A stretch of 64,000 bases of DNA from the NCBI GenBank assembly GCA_001942185.1, contig MKJV01000011.1, positions 1 to 64,000 of the forward strand, written 5' to 3'. This DNA comes from Pseudonocardia sp. CNS-004. Lineage in GTDB: Bacteria > Actinomycetota > Actinomycetes > Mycobacteriales > Pseudonocardiaceae. The position numbers and the translations under genes were made by a program. The notes under the pieces were generated by a model that saw nothing but the letters and a program-made list of their open reading frames with translations, was not told the DNA's origin and did not search any database. Position 1 is the stretch's first letter; each line of letters starts with the position of its first letter. Shown here piece after piece: positions 8,161 through 19,715 of the stretch.

Positions 8161-8796
8161 TCAGTCCTTGCGGCCCGTCAGGGCCAGACCGGCGCCCATC
8201 ACGATCAGGGAGGCGCCGCCGATCCCGCCCAGCCGGCGCAGGCGGGCGGGGGAGGTGGCGAACCAGGTGCGTGCGGTGCCCGCGGCGAGGCCCCACACGC
8301 TGTCGAGGGAGGCGGCGATGATCGCGAAGAGCAGGCCGAGCACCAGCATCTGGGTGGTCGCGCTGCCCGCCTCGGTGTCGACGAACTGCGGCAGCACGGC
8401 CGCGAAGAACACCAGCACCTTGGGGTTGGTGACCCCGACGATCACGCCTTGCAGGAACAGGCGCCGGTCGGCGGGCGCCGCGGGCTCGCCGAGCTTGGCG
8501 ATCAGGTCGCCGCGGTTGCGGATCGTCTGTACGCCGAGGTAAACGAGGTAGGCCGCGCCGACCAGCTTGAGCGTGGTGAAGAACGCGATGGACTGCGCCG
8601 CGACCGCGCCCAGGCCGAGCGCGACGACGATCACCACGAGTGACGCGCCTGCCGTGTTGCCGGCGACGCTCGCCAGTGCCGCCCGCCTGCCGTGCGCCAG
8701 TGCGCGACCGACGATGAACAGCACGCTGGGGCCCGGGATGATCACCAGGACGACACCGGCGAGGGTGAACGCCAGCAGGGTCTCGACGGAAGGCAC
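8161..8796 (-). CDS. LysE/RhtB family amino-acid exporter
   Basis: A 211-aa inner-membrane protein with about six helices. Family landmarks are the N-terminal FTLAGVVLVIIPGPSVLFIVGRALAHGRR, the AAYLVYLGVQTIR helix, and VGVTNPKVLVFFAAVLPQFV. Members export amino acids or related solutes by proton motive force. The GTG at 8796 is chosen because it gives the usual family N-terminus; an upstream ATTACC-type -10 suggests leaderless translation. It stands alone between the heptamer array and a large hairpin. Confidence 0.85.
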   Translation of the reverse strand: MPSVETLLAFTLAGVVLVIIPGPSVLFIVGRALAHGRRAALASVAGNTAGASLVVIVVALGLGAVAAQSIAFFTTLKLVGAAYLVYLGVQTIRNRGDLIAKLGEPAAPADRRLFLQGVIVGVTNPKVLVFFAAVLPQFVDTEAGSATTQMLVLGLLFAIIAASLDSVWGLAAGTARTWFATSPARLRRLGGIGGASLIVMGAGLALTGRKD

Positions 8797-8837
8797 GCCG
8801 CGAACGGTAATGGCACAGGCCGGGCAAGTCGCGGGCA

Positions 8838-8905
8838 TTCCGCGCGCTGAGCCGGGTCCTCGCAGAGCCCACGGACTCTGCGAGGACGGTACGGAGCGCG
8901 CGGAA
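8838..8905. terminator. Two-tier hairpin downstream of treZ
   Basis: An outer 11-bp stem (TTCCGCGCGCT with AGCGCGCGGAA) encloses, after 7 nt on each side, an inner perfect 12-bp stem (GTCCTCGCAGAG with CTCTGCGAGGAC) and an 8-nt loop. It lies five bases beyond the treZ stop, so it is a strong terminator candidate that would also insulate the LysE promoter. Confidence 0.7.
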
Positions 8906-8909
8906 CCCG

Positions 8910-10648
8910 TCAGGCCAGCTTCGCCACCGCGAACGACTCCGGGGGCAGCGTGAGCGCTGTCCCGTCGCCCTTCACCGGCTCCGACGCCAGCAGGATCCGC
9001 TCGATCGGCGCCTGCATGTCGAGCGTGACGGCCTCGGCACCGAGGTTGCAGGCCAACCGGAGCGTGCCTCGGTGCAGCACCACGGTGCGTGCGGTGTCGT
9101 CACCGCCCACCCCGACGTCGTCCAGCCACGGGTCGGACAGCTCCGGCCACTCCTTGCGCAGCGCGATCAGCTCCCGGTGCAGGCGCAGCAGCGTGGCGTG
9201 CGGCTCCTGCGCGGGCTCGTCCCAGTCGAGCTTCGAGTCGAGGAACGTGCTCTCCGCGTTCGGGTCGGGGACCTCGGCCTCGCCCCAGCCGTGCTCGGCG
9301 AACTCCCGCCGCCTGCCCTCGCGCACGGCGTCGCGCAGCGACTCGTCGGGAAAGTAGGAGAAGAACTGCCACGGCGTGCGGGCGCCCCACTCCTCGCCCA
9401 TGAACAGCATCGGCGTGAACGGGGAGCAGAACACGAGAGCGGCGCCGCAGGCCAGGAGTCCGGGGGAGAGGGTCTGGCTGAGGCGGTCCCCGGTGGCCCG
9501 GTTGCGATCTGGTCGTGGTTCTGCAGGTAGGCGATGAAGCGGTGGGATGGGATACGTCTGCTGTCCACCGGGGCGCCGTGGCCGCGCTGCCGGAAGCTCG
9601 ACCACGTGCCCTCGTGGAAGAAGGCGCGGGTGAACACGTGCGCGAGACCGGTGATGCCCGCGTCGGCGAAGTCGGCGTAGTAGCCCTGGGACTCGCCGGT
9701 GAGCACCGTGTGCAGGCTGTGGTGGATGTCGTCGCACCACTGCGCGTGCAGGCCGTACCCGCCGCCCTCGCGCGGGGTGACCAGCCGGGGGTCGTTGAGG
9801 TCGGACTCCGCGATCAGCGACAGCGGCCTGCCGACGTGCGCGGACAGCGCGTCCACCTCGACGGCGAGCTGCTCCAGCAGGTGGGTGGCGCGGCTGTCGT
9901 GGAGGGCGTGCACGGCGTCGAGCCGCAGCGCGTCGACGTGGTAGTCGCGCAGCCACATGAGCGCGTTGTCGATCGCGTACCGGCGCACCTCGTCGGAGTG
10001 CGCGCCGTCCAGGTTGAGCGACGGTCCCCAGATGTTGCTGCCCGCGAAGTACGGGCCGAAGCGGTCCAGGTAGGCGCCTGACGGGCCGAGGTGGTTGTGG
10101 ACGACGTCGAGCACGACGCCCAGCCCGCGGGCGTGGCAGGCGTCGACGAACCGCTTGAACGCGTCCGGCCCGCCGTAGTTCTCGGTGACCGCGTACCAGC
10201 CGACGCCGTCGTAGCCCCAGTTGCGCGGCCCGTCGACGGCGTTGACCGGCAGCACCTCCACCATGTCGACGCCCAGGCCGACGAGGTGGTCGAGGCGTTC
10301 GATCGCCGCGTCGAAGGTGCCCTCGGCGGTGAACGTGCCGATGTGCAGTTCGTAGAGCACGCTGCCGGCCAGCTGGCGGCCGGTCCAGGCCCGGTCGGTC
10401 CAGAAGAAGGCCTTGTCGTCGTACACGCGGGACGCACCGTGCACGCCCGTGGGCTGCCAGCGTGAGCGCGGGTCCGGGAGCGGCTCCTCCTCGTCGTCGA
10501 GCAGGAAGGCGTAGGCGGTGCCGGGCGCGGCGTCCTCGACGTCGGCCCGCCACCAACCGATGGCGTCGGAGTACATGTCGTGCGGGGTGCCGTCCACCAG
10601 CACCCGGACGCGTTGGCGCTGTGGCGCCCACACGGCGAATTCGGTCAC
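8910..10648 (-). CDS. treZ: Malto-oligosyltrehalose trehalohydrolase (frameshifted)
   Basis: A GH13 enzyme of about 580 aa that releases trehalose from maltooligosyl-trehalose made by TreY. The N-terminal carbohydrate-binding fold is MTEFAVWAPQRQRVRVLV. GH13 motifs are DVVHNHLG, DALRLDAVHAL (nucleophile Asp), LIAESDLND (acid/base Glu) and YLQNHDQIGNR. One G missing from GG near 9509 shifts the frame; TGDRLSQTLSPGLLACGAALV then continues. The GTG at 10648 fits the conserved N-terminus better than the TTG at 10657. It is separated from treY-glgX by a marR/flavoprotein pair. Confidence 0.9.
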
Positions 10649-10690
10649 GTGGGGCAATCCTGCCAGTCGCCGCGAACCGGCACCTGGCCG

Positions 10691-11142
10691 CTAGAGCGTC
10701 ACCACCACGGGAGCCCGGCCGGTCGCGAGGTCGGCGGCCCGTGCCCACCGCAACCGCCACGGCCGCAGCACCAGCACGGCCGCCTCGGGATGGGTGGTAC
10801 CGCCCTCGAACACGGTGTCCGGGTCGAAGCCGACCGGCGCCGGGTGGGCGCGGAACACCGGCCACGTCCGTTCCGGGTGCGGGTCCCACGCGGCGGCGCA
10901 CTCGGCAACCGCGACGTCGTGGGCGGCGTCCCAGTAGGAGACGGAGGCGTAGGGGCTGTGCGCGATGTGGGCGCGCTTGACGGCGGTGGCCCGGGTGCAG
11001 ATCCGACCGAGCAGCCCGTCCGGCGTGTGCTCCCACACCGGGTGCACCACGCGTGAGCGGGGCCGGTTGTGGCGTCGACGGTGCTGAGGGTGGCCCAGAC
11101 GATGCCGTGGGCGACGGCGACGAAGTCGTCGAGATCGGACAC
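10691..11142 (-). CDS. PNPOx-like split-barrel flavoprotein (frameshifted)
   Basis: About 150 aa with the pyridoxamine 5'-phosphate oxidase-like split barrel: FVAVAHGIVWATLSTVDA, NRPRSRVVHPVWE, GLLGRICTRATAVKRAHIAHSPYASVSYWD and a C-terminal LVLRPWRLRWARAADL. Members bind FMN, F420 or haem; the exact cofactor cannot be told. One C missing from CC near 11055 shifts the frame. It begins with GTG at 11142, divergent from a marR gene and separated from it by an inverted-repeat operator. Both genes together split the trehalose genes. Confidence 0.75.
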
Positions 11143-11157
11143 GGGATCGCACGCTAA

Positions 11158-11179
11158 TTGCTCAACCGCAGTTGTGCAA
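11158..11179. promoter_or_regulatory. MarR operator between flavoprotein and marR
   Basis: TTGCTCAAC and GTTGTGCAA form an inverted repeat (8 of 9 matches) around CGCA. It lies 16 bases from the flavoprotein GTG and 14 bases from the marR ATG, next to a TAAGGT -10-like hexamer for marR. Confidence 0.7.
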
Positions 11180-11193
11180 CTAAGGTTGTGGAC

Positions 11194-11712
11194 ATGGAGC
11201 TGGACGTCGTCACCGCGCTGTTCCTCGGCGGACTCGCCCTCAACGAGGAGGCCGTGCGTCGGCTCGGTGCCGCCGGCCACCCGGATCTGCGCATCAGCCA
11301 CGGGTTCGTGGTGCAGCACGTCGTGGACGGCCCCCGCTCCGTCGGCGAGCTCGCCGAGCGGATGGGAGTCACCCAGCAGGCGGCGTCGAAGGCGGTCGGG
11401 GAGCTGGAGCGCCTCGGCTACCTGGAACGCCGCCCCGATCCCGCCGACGCGCGCGTACGGCGCGTCGGGCTGTCCCCGCGCGGGGACGAGGCCGTCGCCC
11501 GGACGCGCGAGATCAGGGCCGGGCTGGAGGCCGAGCTCGCCGAGCTGCTGGGTGCCCAGCGCGTCGCGCAGCTGAAGGACACGGCGTGGGAGGTGCTCGA
11601 GTGGACCGGCGGCGCCGCGGCCGTGCGCGCACGCCGAGTCCCCTCCATCCGCGGTGAAGCGCCCGCAGGCCCCGACGGCTACGCCGGGCGGACCAGCAGC
11701 GCCACCGGGTAG
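11194..11712 (+). CDS. MarR family transcriptional regulator
   Basis: A 172-aa winged-helix protein. The recognition region is LAERMGVTQQAASKAVGELERLGYLERRPDPADARVRRV, with the typical D-x-R-x-R wing. The ATG at 11194 follows a TAAGGT -10 with a start site expected at the codon itself, so the message is probably leaderless. The operator upstream implies autorepression and control of the divergent flavoprotein. Its last 34 bases overlap the 3' end of treY on the opposite strand, an unusually tight convergent junction. Confidence 0.85.
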   Translation: MELDVVTALFLGGLALNEEAVRRLGAAGHPDLRISHGFVVQHVVDGPRSVGELAERMGVTQQAASKAVGELERLGYLERRPDPADARVRRVGLSPRGDEAVARTREIRAGLEAELAELLGAQRVAQLKDTAWEVLEWTGGAAAVRARRVPSIRGEAPAGPDGYAGRTSSATG

Positions 11713-14034
11713 CGGGACAGGACGTCGGCCAGCCTCGGGGTGGCGCCCTCCACCGGCGTGTCGGTGATGACGTCGTGCCAGTCGGTGGTGCCTTCGGGCA
11801 GCGGGAGCACCGTGTCGCCCCAGCCGCCGCGGTCGGCGAGGCCCACCGGCAGGCGCGTGGCCACCGCCACCAGCGACGCCGAGCGGGCGAACGCCACGGC
11901 GTGGCGGGCGGCCGGGCCCTGCGCCGGCACCGGTCGGTAGCCGGTGAACACCTCCGGCCGGTAGCGGCGCAGCCGCAGCGCGCTCGCCGTGACCAGCAGC
12001 TTCGCGGCGCCCTCGGCATCGACGTCCGGTAGCCAGCCCTCGTCGAGCCGGGCGAGCAGCTCGCGGCGGGCCGCCCAGTCGACGGGCCTGCGGTTGTCCG
12101 GGTCGACGAGGGAGTACTCGAACACCTCGGTGCCCTGGTAGACGTCGGGCACGCCGGGGCCTGCGAGCTGCAGCAGCTTCTGCCCCAGCGAGTTGGCCCG
12201 GCCCGGCCCGGCGATGCGGGCGACGAACTCCTCGATCTCCGCGACGATCCCGGCGTCGGCGAGCACCTGCCCCAGCCACGCCCCGATCGCCTCGTCGACC
12301 TCGGCAACCGCATCGACGTGGCTCGTGACGAGCTTGGCCTCCTTGGCCGCCTTCAGCAGGTAGCCGGACATCCGGTCCGCCGGGATCGGCCAGGCGCCCA
12401 CCAGGTTCTGCCAGGCCAGCAGCGAAAGCGTCCGGTCGGGCAGGGGGTGTGCCGCCGCCCACCGGCGCATCTGCACCGCCCATTCGCGCGGGATCTCCGC
12501 GAGCACGGCCAGGCGTGCGCGGACGTCCTCGGAGCGCTTGGTGTCGTGGGTGGAGAGCGTGGTCATCGTGGCGGGCCAGGACGCGGCCCGCGCGGCGAGG
12601 GAGCGGTGGAACTCCGGTGGGGTCACGCCGAACCGCGACGGGTCGCCGCCCACCTCGTTGAGCGCGACGAACCGGTTCCAGCGGTAGAACGCGGTATCCT
12701 CGACGCCCTTGGCCATCACCATCCCGGACGTCTGCTGCACGCGGGTGGCGAGTGGTCCCGACGGGTCGGCGAGCATCGCGTCGCGGATCGCGTGGAGGAC
12801 GTCGGCGAGGTCGGGCCGGTGGGTACGCGCCACGCTGACGGCCGTCTCGAGCGCCTCCCGCCCTTCCGGCAGGTAGCTGCGGTAGACGGGGAACCCGCAC
12901 AGCAGCTCCGCGACGGCGGTACGCACGCGGTCGGCGGCCTCGCCCGGCTCCGCCTCGGTGGACGGTGCGGCCTCCGGTACGGGGACGAGCGCAGCGATGC
13001 GCCGGACCTCGGCGGCCAGGATGGTGTCGGCCACCTCCCGGCGTGCCGCGTGCTCGGCCGAGTGCGCCGATTCCTTGCTGCCGGTGTGCTCGGCGGTGAG
13101 CTGGGTGAGCAGGCCCGCGCCGTCGGGGTCGACGAACACGCCCTGGAACTCGCGCAGCGCCTCGTAGCCGGACGTGCCGTTCACCGGCCACGACGCCGGC
13201 AGCTCCTCCCCGGCCGCGAGGATCTTCTCCACCAGCAGCCAGCGGTGAGGGCCGAGCGCCGCCCGCAGCCGCCGCACGTAGGCGCCCGGGTCGGACAGGC
13301 CGTCGGGGTGGTCGACGCGGATGCCGTCGACCTCGCCCGCCTCGACCCAGCGCAGGATCTCGCGGTGGGTCTTCTCGAAGATCTCCGGCAGCTCCACGCG
13401 CACCGCGGCGAGCGTGGACACGTCGAAGAACCGGCGGTAGGTCAGCTCGGCCGCGCCGCGCTTCCAGGAGACGAGCCGGTAGTGCTGGCGCTCGTGCACC
13501 TCCTGCGCGGTGCCGGTGTCGCCGGTGCTCTCGGCCACCGGGAACGCGCGCTCGTAGTAGCGCAGCTGCGTACGGTCCTCGGAGAGGGCGAGCTCGCCGA
13601 GCGCCTTCTCCTCGTCGGCGTCGAGGACCGGCAGCAGGATCGGGCCGGCATCCCAGTCGATGTCGAACGTGGCCGCGTGTTCGGACTCCCGCCCGCGCGC
13701 CAGCACGTCCCACCACCAGGGGTTGGCCGCCGGGACGTCGACACCCACGTGGTTGGGCACGATGTCGAGCACGAAGGCCATGCCGTGCTCGCGCACCGCG
13801 GCCACCAGCGCCCTGCGGCCCTCCTCGCCCCGCGTTCGGCCGAGACCCGGGTGGGGTCGACGACGTCGTAGCCGTGGTTGGAACCCGCGCCCGACTCCAG
13901 GAGCGGCGACGCGTACAGCGCACCCGCACCGAGGGCGTCGAGGTAGGGCAGCAGCTCCACGGCGTCGCCGAACGTGGTGTCCTTCGACAGCTGCAGGCGG
14001 TAGGTCGAGCTGGGCGCGGGGGAGTGCGACCGGT

Positions 14035-14038
<4 letters not shown>
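11679..14038 (-). CDS. treY: Maltooligosyl trehalose synthase (frameshifted)
   Basis: A GH13 isomerase of about 785 aa that turns the reducing-end alpha-1,4 bond of maltodextrins into the alpha,alpha-1,1 bond of trehalose. The N-terminus reads [28 protein letters not shown], followed by [40 protein letters not shown] and [19 protein letters not shown]. One G missing from a G run near 13833 shifts the frame inside the first 70 residues. The start GTG overlaps the glgX stop (GTGA, 14035-14038), so the two are translationally coupled. Confidence 0.92.
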
Positions 14039-16194
<2,156 letters not shown>

Positions 16195-16271
16195 CGCTTC
16201 CTCCGGCATCTCGGGATTGACCGCCAGAGGTTACCGGGGTACCCCGACACGGTGCCGGGTCGCGGGTGCAG

Positions 16272-16733
16272 TCAGGCGAGGCGGGCGGGGAATCCGCCCG
16301 TTGCCACGGGGCTCCAGCGCGTCGGCGTGATCCTGATCAATGCCTTGCCCTGGTCCTGCATCGCGCGCCGGTACTCGTCCCAGTCCGGGTGCTCGCCGGA
16401 GATGGAACGGAAGTACTCGACGAGCGGGTCCAGGGCGTCGGGCAGCGTGAGCAGTTCGGCGTCACCGTCGACCTGCACCCACGGGCCGCCGAAGTCGTCG
16501 GACAGCACGACGACCGACGCCTTCCCGTGCCGGGCGACGTTCGCCGCCTTCGCCCGCTCCGGGTAGGTGGAGATCACGACACGGCCTTCGGAGTCGACGC
16601 CCGCGGTGACCGGTGAACCCTGCATGCCGCCGTCTGCACGGGGCGTCAGCAGCACCATCTTGTGGCGGCAACGGAGGAAGTCGATCAGCGCTTCCCGATC
16701 GACGGAGGTGTTGGTGGCGATGGTGCGGACCAT
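16272..16733 (-). CDS. PPOX-class F420-dependent oxidoreductase
   Basis: A 153-aa split-barrel enzyme. The segments FLRCRHKMVLLTPRADGGMQGSPVTAGVD, VVISTYPERAKAANVARHGKASVVVLSDDF and a C-terminal YRRAMQDQGKALIRITPTRWSP match actinobacterial F420-binding PPOX proteins. The start ATG at 16733 is divergent from the HIT gene with only 40 bp between them. The substrate is not evident. Confidence 0.8.
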   Translation of the reverse strand: MVRTIATNTSVDREALIDFLRCRHKMVLLTPRADGGMQGSPVTAGVDSEGRVVISTYPERAKAANVARHGKASVVVLSDDFGGPWVQVDGDAELLTLPDALDPLVEYFRSISGEHPDWDEYRRAMQDQGKALIRITPTRWSPVATGGFPARLA

Positions 16734-16773
16734 GGCCCCCGAGCCTAACGCCGTCCGGGATAACCTTCCCCTG

Positions 16774-17199
16774 ATGAGCACTCTCTTCACCCGGATCATC
16801 GACGGCGAGCTCCCCGGACGGTTCGTCTGGTCCGACGACCGGGCCGTCGGCTTCCTGTCGATCAACCCGCTGGGCCCCGGCCACACCCTCGTGGTGCCCC
16901 GCGCGGAGGTCGACCAGTGGGTCGACGCCGAGCCGGACCTGCTCGCACACCTCACCGCCGTCTCGCACGCGGTGGGCGCGGCCGTGCGCGAGGTCTGGCA
17001 GCCGCCGCGAGTCGGGCTCATCGTCGCCGGTTTCGAGGTGCCGCACCTGCACGTCCACGTGTTCCCCGCATGGGAGATGGCCGCGTTCGACTTCGCCAAC
17101 GCCGCCCCCTCCGTGGAGGCCCATGAGCAGGAGGGCCACGCGGAGAAGCTCCGCTCGGCGCTGCGGGCGGCGGGGCACGGGGAGCACGTGCCCGGCTGA
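16774..17199 (+). CDS. HIT family protein (nucleotide hydrolase/transferase)
   Basis: A 141-aa histidine-triad protein. The N-terminal FTRIIDGELPGRFVWSDD and the active-site HLHVHVFP (His-x-His-x-His, residues about 92-96) are diagnostic. Such proteins hydrolyse nucleotide-phosphoramidates or related adenylated compounds. No Shine-Dalgarno is visible; a TAACCT-like -10 about ten bases before the ATG suggests a leaderless mRNA. Confidence 0.87.
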   Translation: MSTLFTRIIDGELPGRFVWSDDRAVGFLSINPLGPGHTLVVPRAEVDQWVDAEPDLLAHLTAVSHAVGAAVREVWQPPRVGLIVAGFEVPHLHVHVFPAWEMAAFDFANAAPSVEAHEQEGHAEKLRSALRAAGHGEHVPG

Positions 17200-17275
17200 G
17201 TCTCCCGAACCGCCCACGGCGGCCGACACGGCTGGTACGTGTGAACGGGTCATGGCGCCGTCGCGGGGGGACACG

Positions 17276-18666
17276 ATGATCGGGCGACGAGTGCGAGACT
17301 GGTTGATCGGACGGCACGAGTTCCGGTGTCTCGTCGAAGGCGATCCGGAGCGGGGCACGCCGGAGGGCGGCCGATCGATCCCCGGGTCGGGCTGCTTCGA
17401 GTTCGTGCAGGTGGCGTATGGCGCGCGGGAATCGGCGCGGCTGGAGGCCGTGGCCGCCCTGCGTGCCCGGGTGGCGGCCGAGATGCCGCACGGGGCCGTT
17501 CTCGCCGTCCTCGACGGCGGGCCGCCGGCGGAGCCAGAGCCGCCACTGCACCTCCTGAAGGGCAACCGCCCGCGACTGCTGGTGGTCGGCGGCGACGACG
17601 AGCACGAGGTGCAGCAACGTCGGGACCGCGTGGCGCACCTGTGGGGGCTGCGAGCCGATGGGTACTCGGTTCGTCCGATCTCCGATCGAGTTGAGCACCG
17701 CAGGCGGATCCTCGGCCTCGCGTGTGCTGGAACGTTCGGGACACCGCTGTTCGCACTGCTCCTGTACCGGGCCATGGGTGGGCTCGAACCAGGCCGAGCT
17801 CTCCCGCAGGTGCTCGGCGCCGATCCCGGGCTGCTCGGGTACCTGCTGGCGTTGGCGCTCGTTCCTGGACTCGCAGTCGCGCTCCGGTACGGATGGCGCC
17901 GTTCGTGGCCCACCGGAGAGTCGTGGATCGTCGCCATCAGCCCACTCGTCCTGGCGGCGGTCCCGCTGGCTCCGGCCGGCTTGTTCGAAGGTGTGGCCTG
18001 GCTGAACCGCAACGTCCCGGCGTTCGGGGTCGTGCTGATCTGCGCCGTCGCGGTCGCCGCTCTCCCGCTTCTCACCACCTACGTCGACGCGCCGGTGTGG
18101 CGGGCCGCCCTGGCGTGGGGCCTGCCGTTGCTGGCCGGCGGTATCGCGACCTTTGTGGGCGAGCTGCTCCTCGAGCTGTACCTGAGGCGATTCGGCCTCG
18201 CCACGACCGAGGTGCACGTCTCCTTCTGGACACAGTGCTGGTGGGTGCGGCGGCCACCGTCGGGTGTGGTATCGGCATCTACATCGGCGTCGCGCTCTGG
18301 GCGGTGTTCCGACGGATGGGGCAGGTGTGGTGGCTCGGTGTGGTCACCGCTGTCCTCGTCGGTGCCATCTACTTCCTGACCATGGTCCAGGCGGTGGAGG
18401 CCGTGGTCGCAGATCGGGCTGCGGTCACCGCTGGTGGGGTCCCACAACCACTGTTCGGTCTCGTGCCGCAGCTCGCATGCATCGAACCGACCGGCGGGAC
18501 GTACTCCTACGTCGGCCGGCCGGTGGACCCACGTTCCGGTCCGGTCGTCTACTTCGGCCGTGCGGACGGCCGGCTCGCGGTCTGGTCACCCGAGTCGGGC
18601 GGGGTTCTCCTCGACGGGCAGGCGACGGCCCTCCGGTTCGTGCAGCCGGGCGACACGTGCAGCTGA
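17276..18666 (+). CDS. Multi-pass membrane protein of unknown function (frameshifted)
   Basis: Not recognised. About 464 aa in three parts. The soluble N-terminal domain spans about 130 residues (RRVRDWLIGRHEFRC to LLVVGGDDEHEVQQRRDRVAHLW). About seven hydrophobic helices follow (GTFGTPLFALLLYRAM, LGYLLALALVPGLAVAL, VLICAVAVAALPLL and others). The C-terminus after the last helix holds two cysteines (LACIE, GDTCS) that may lie outside the cell. One C missing from CC near 18227 shifts the frame. The ATG at 17276 has a G-rich site before it; an ATG at 17252 is an alternative. Confidence 0.65.
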
Positions 18667-18785
18667 CCGCACCCGGCGGCAGCGCGAGATCGATGTGACG
18701 TGTCTCGTTGTGCGGCATGACACGCACCACGTCGACCTCGTGCGGGGTCGGCCCATGGTCGATCCTCTCCGGTCGGAGGTATCCC

Positions 18786-19480
18786 GTGCAGCTCGTTCTC
18801 GTCCGGCATGCGTTGCCGCAGCGGATCCACGCCACGGACGGCGTGGCGGCCGATCCCTCACTGACCCCGCACGGCGAGGCGCAGGCGCGGCGGCTCGTCG
18901 ATGCGCTGGCCCAGGACGAGGTCGCCGGTCTCTACACCAGCCGCTGGCCAGGGCGCGGGAGACGGCGGCGCCGCTGGCCGCCGCGCTCGGGCACGCGCCG
19001 GTCGTCGTCGGCGACCTGCGCGAGTACGACGCCGACGCGGCGCACTACGTGCCGGTCCACGAGATGCCGCGGCTGGACCCGGCCGCGTGGGAGCGGATGC
19101 GCGCCGGCCTGCTGCCGGAGTCGGTCGACGTCGCCGCGTTCACCGGCCGCGTCGCCGCCGCGTTCGAGGCGGTCGTCGCCGCGCACCCGGGGCGGGACAC
19201 CGCGGTCGTCGTCGCCCACGCGGGCGTCGTGAACACCTGGCTCGCGCACCTGCTCGGGCTGGACCGGCCGCTTGTGTTCCCCCTCGACTACACCGGCATC
19301 ACCCGCGTACTCGCCGGCCGGGACGGGCGCAGGGTGGTGCGCACGGTCAACGAGATCGCCCATGTGGTGGACCTGCTCACGACGCCCCGCCCGGCCCGGG
19401 GAACGACATCGAGATCATTCAGCGCTGATCAAGGGCGGATGGTCGCTCCCGGAGATCGTTTGACAGCCTTCTCGCCTTGA
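18786..19480 (+). CDS. Histidine phosphatase (phosphoglycerate mutase) family protein (frameshifted)
   Basis: About 215-230 aa. The catalytic LVLVRHALPQR motif is at residues 3-13, then the second-site TPHGEAQARRLVDAL and the late VVVAHAGVVNTWLAHLL histidine. A perfect GGAGGT site lies five bases before the GTG. One C missing from CCC near 18947 shifts the frame. The end is uncertain: the readable frame stops at 19480 inside a dispersed repeat, whereas restoring one G near 19400 would end the protein at 19428 (GNDIEIIQR). Substrate unknown. Confidence 0.8.
19422..19460. repeat. GATC-rich dispersed repeat, partial copy
   Basis: The reverse complement of these 39 bases matches 27618-27656 at about 33 positions. 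Shared blocks are CGATCTCCGG and GCCCTTGATC. The remaining 255 bp up to the MFS start hold no gene that I can support; several GATC palindromes recur in them. Confidence 0.6.
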
Positions 19481-19715
19481 TCGCCGGAGGCATCTCGCGC
19501 CGATCAGGCAACAGCTGCGCTCGGTCGCTCTGCGTGATGAGAGTGGCCTCCTGGTGGTCCTGAGTGGCGCAGCGGGTGACGGAGCGGAGGTGATGTTGCG
19601 CCGAGTGGGCGACACCAGGCAGCATGCCGATCGGGGTGACACGCAGTGCGCATGATCATTTACGGTGGGTAGGCCGAACGAAGCAGCCGGCACGGGTCGA
19701 GGGGGGAACGACCGG

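Noticed and set aside
17123..17275. Upstream extension of the membrane-protein frame to 17123
   Set aside because: It would overlap the HIT gene extensively and has poor composition; the ATG at 17276 has a G-rich site and a natural N-terminus.
18680..18790. Possible sulfur-type leader peptide: RHIDL on the minus strand and HHVDLVR on the plus strand
   Set aside because: The motif recalls actinobacterial Cys/sulfur leader peptides, but neither frame gives a short ORF ending in Cys-Arg with its own SD, and no sulfur genes follow.
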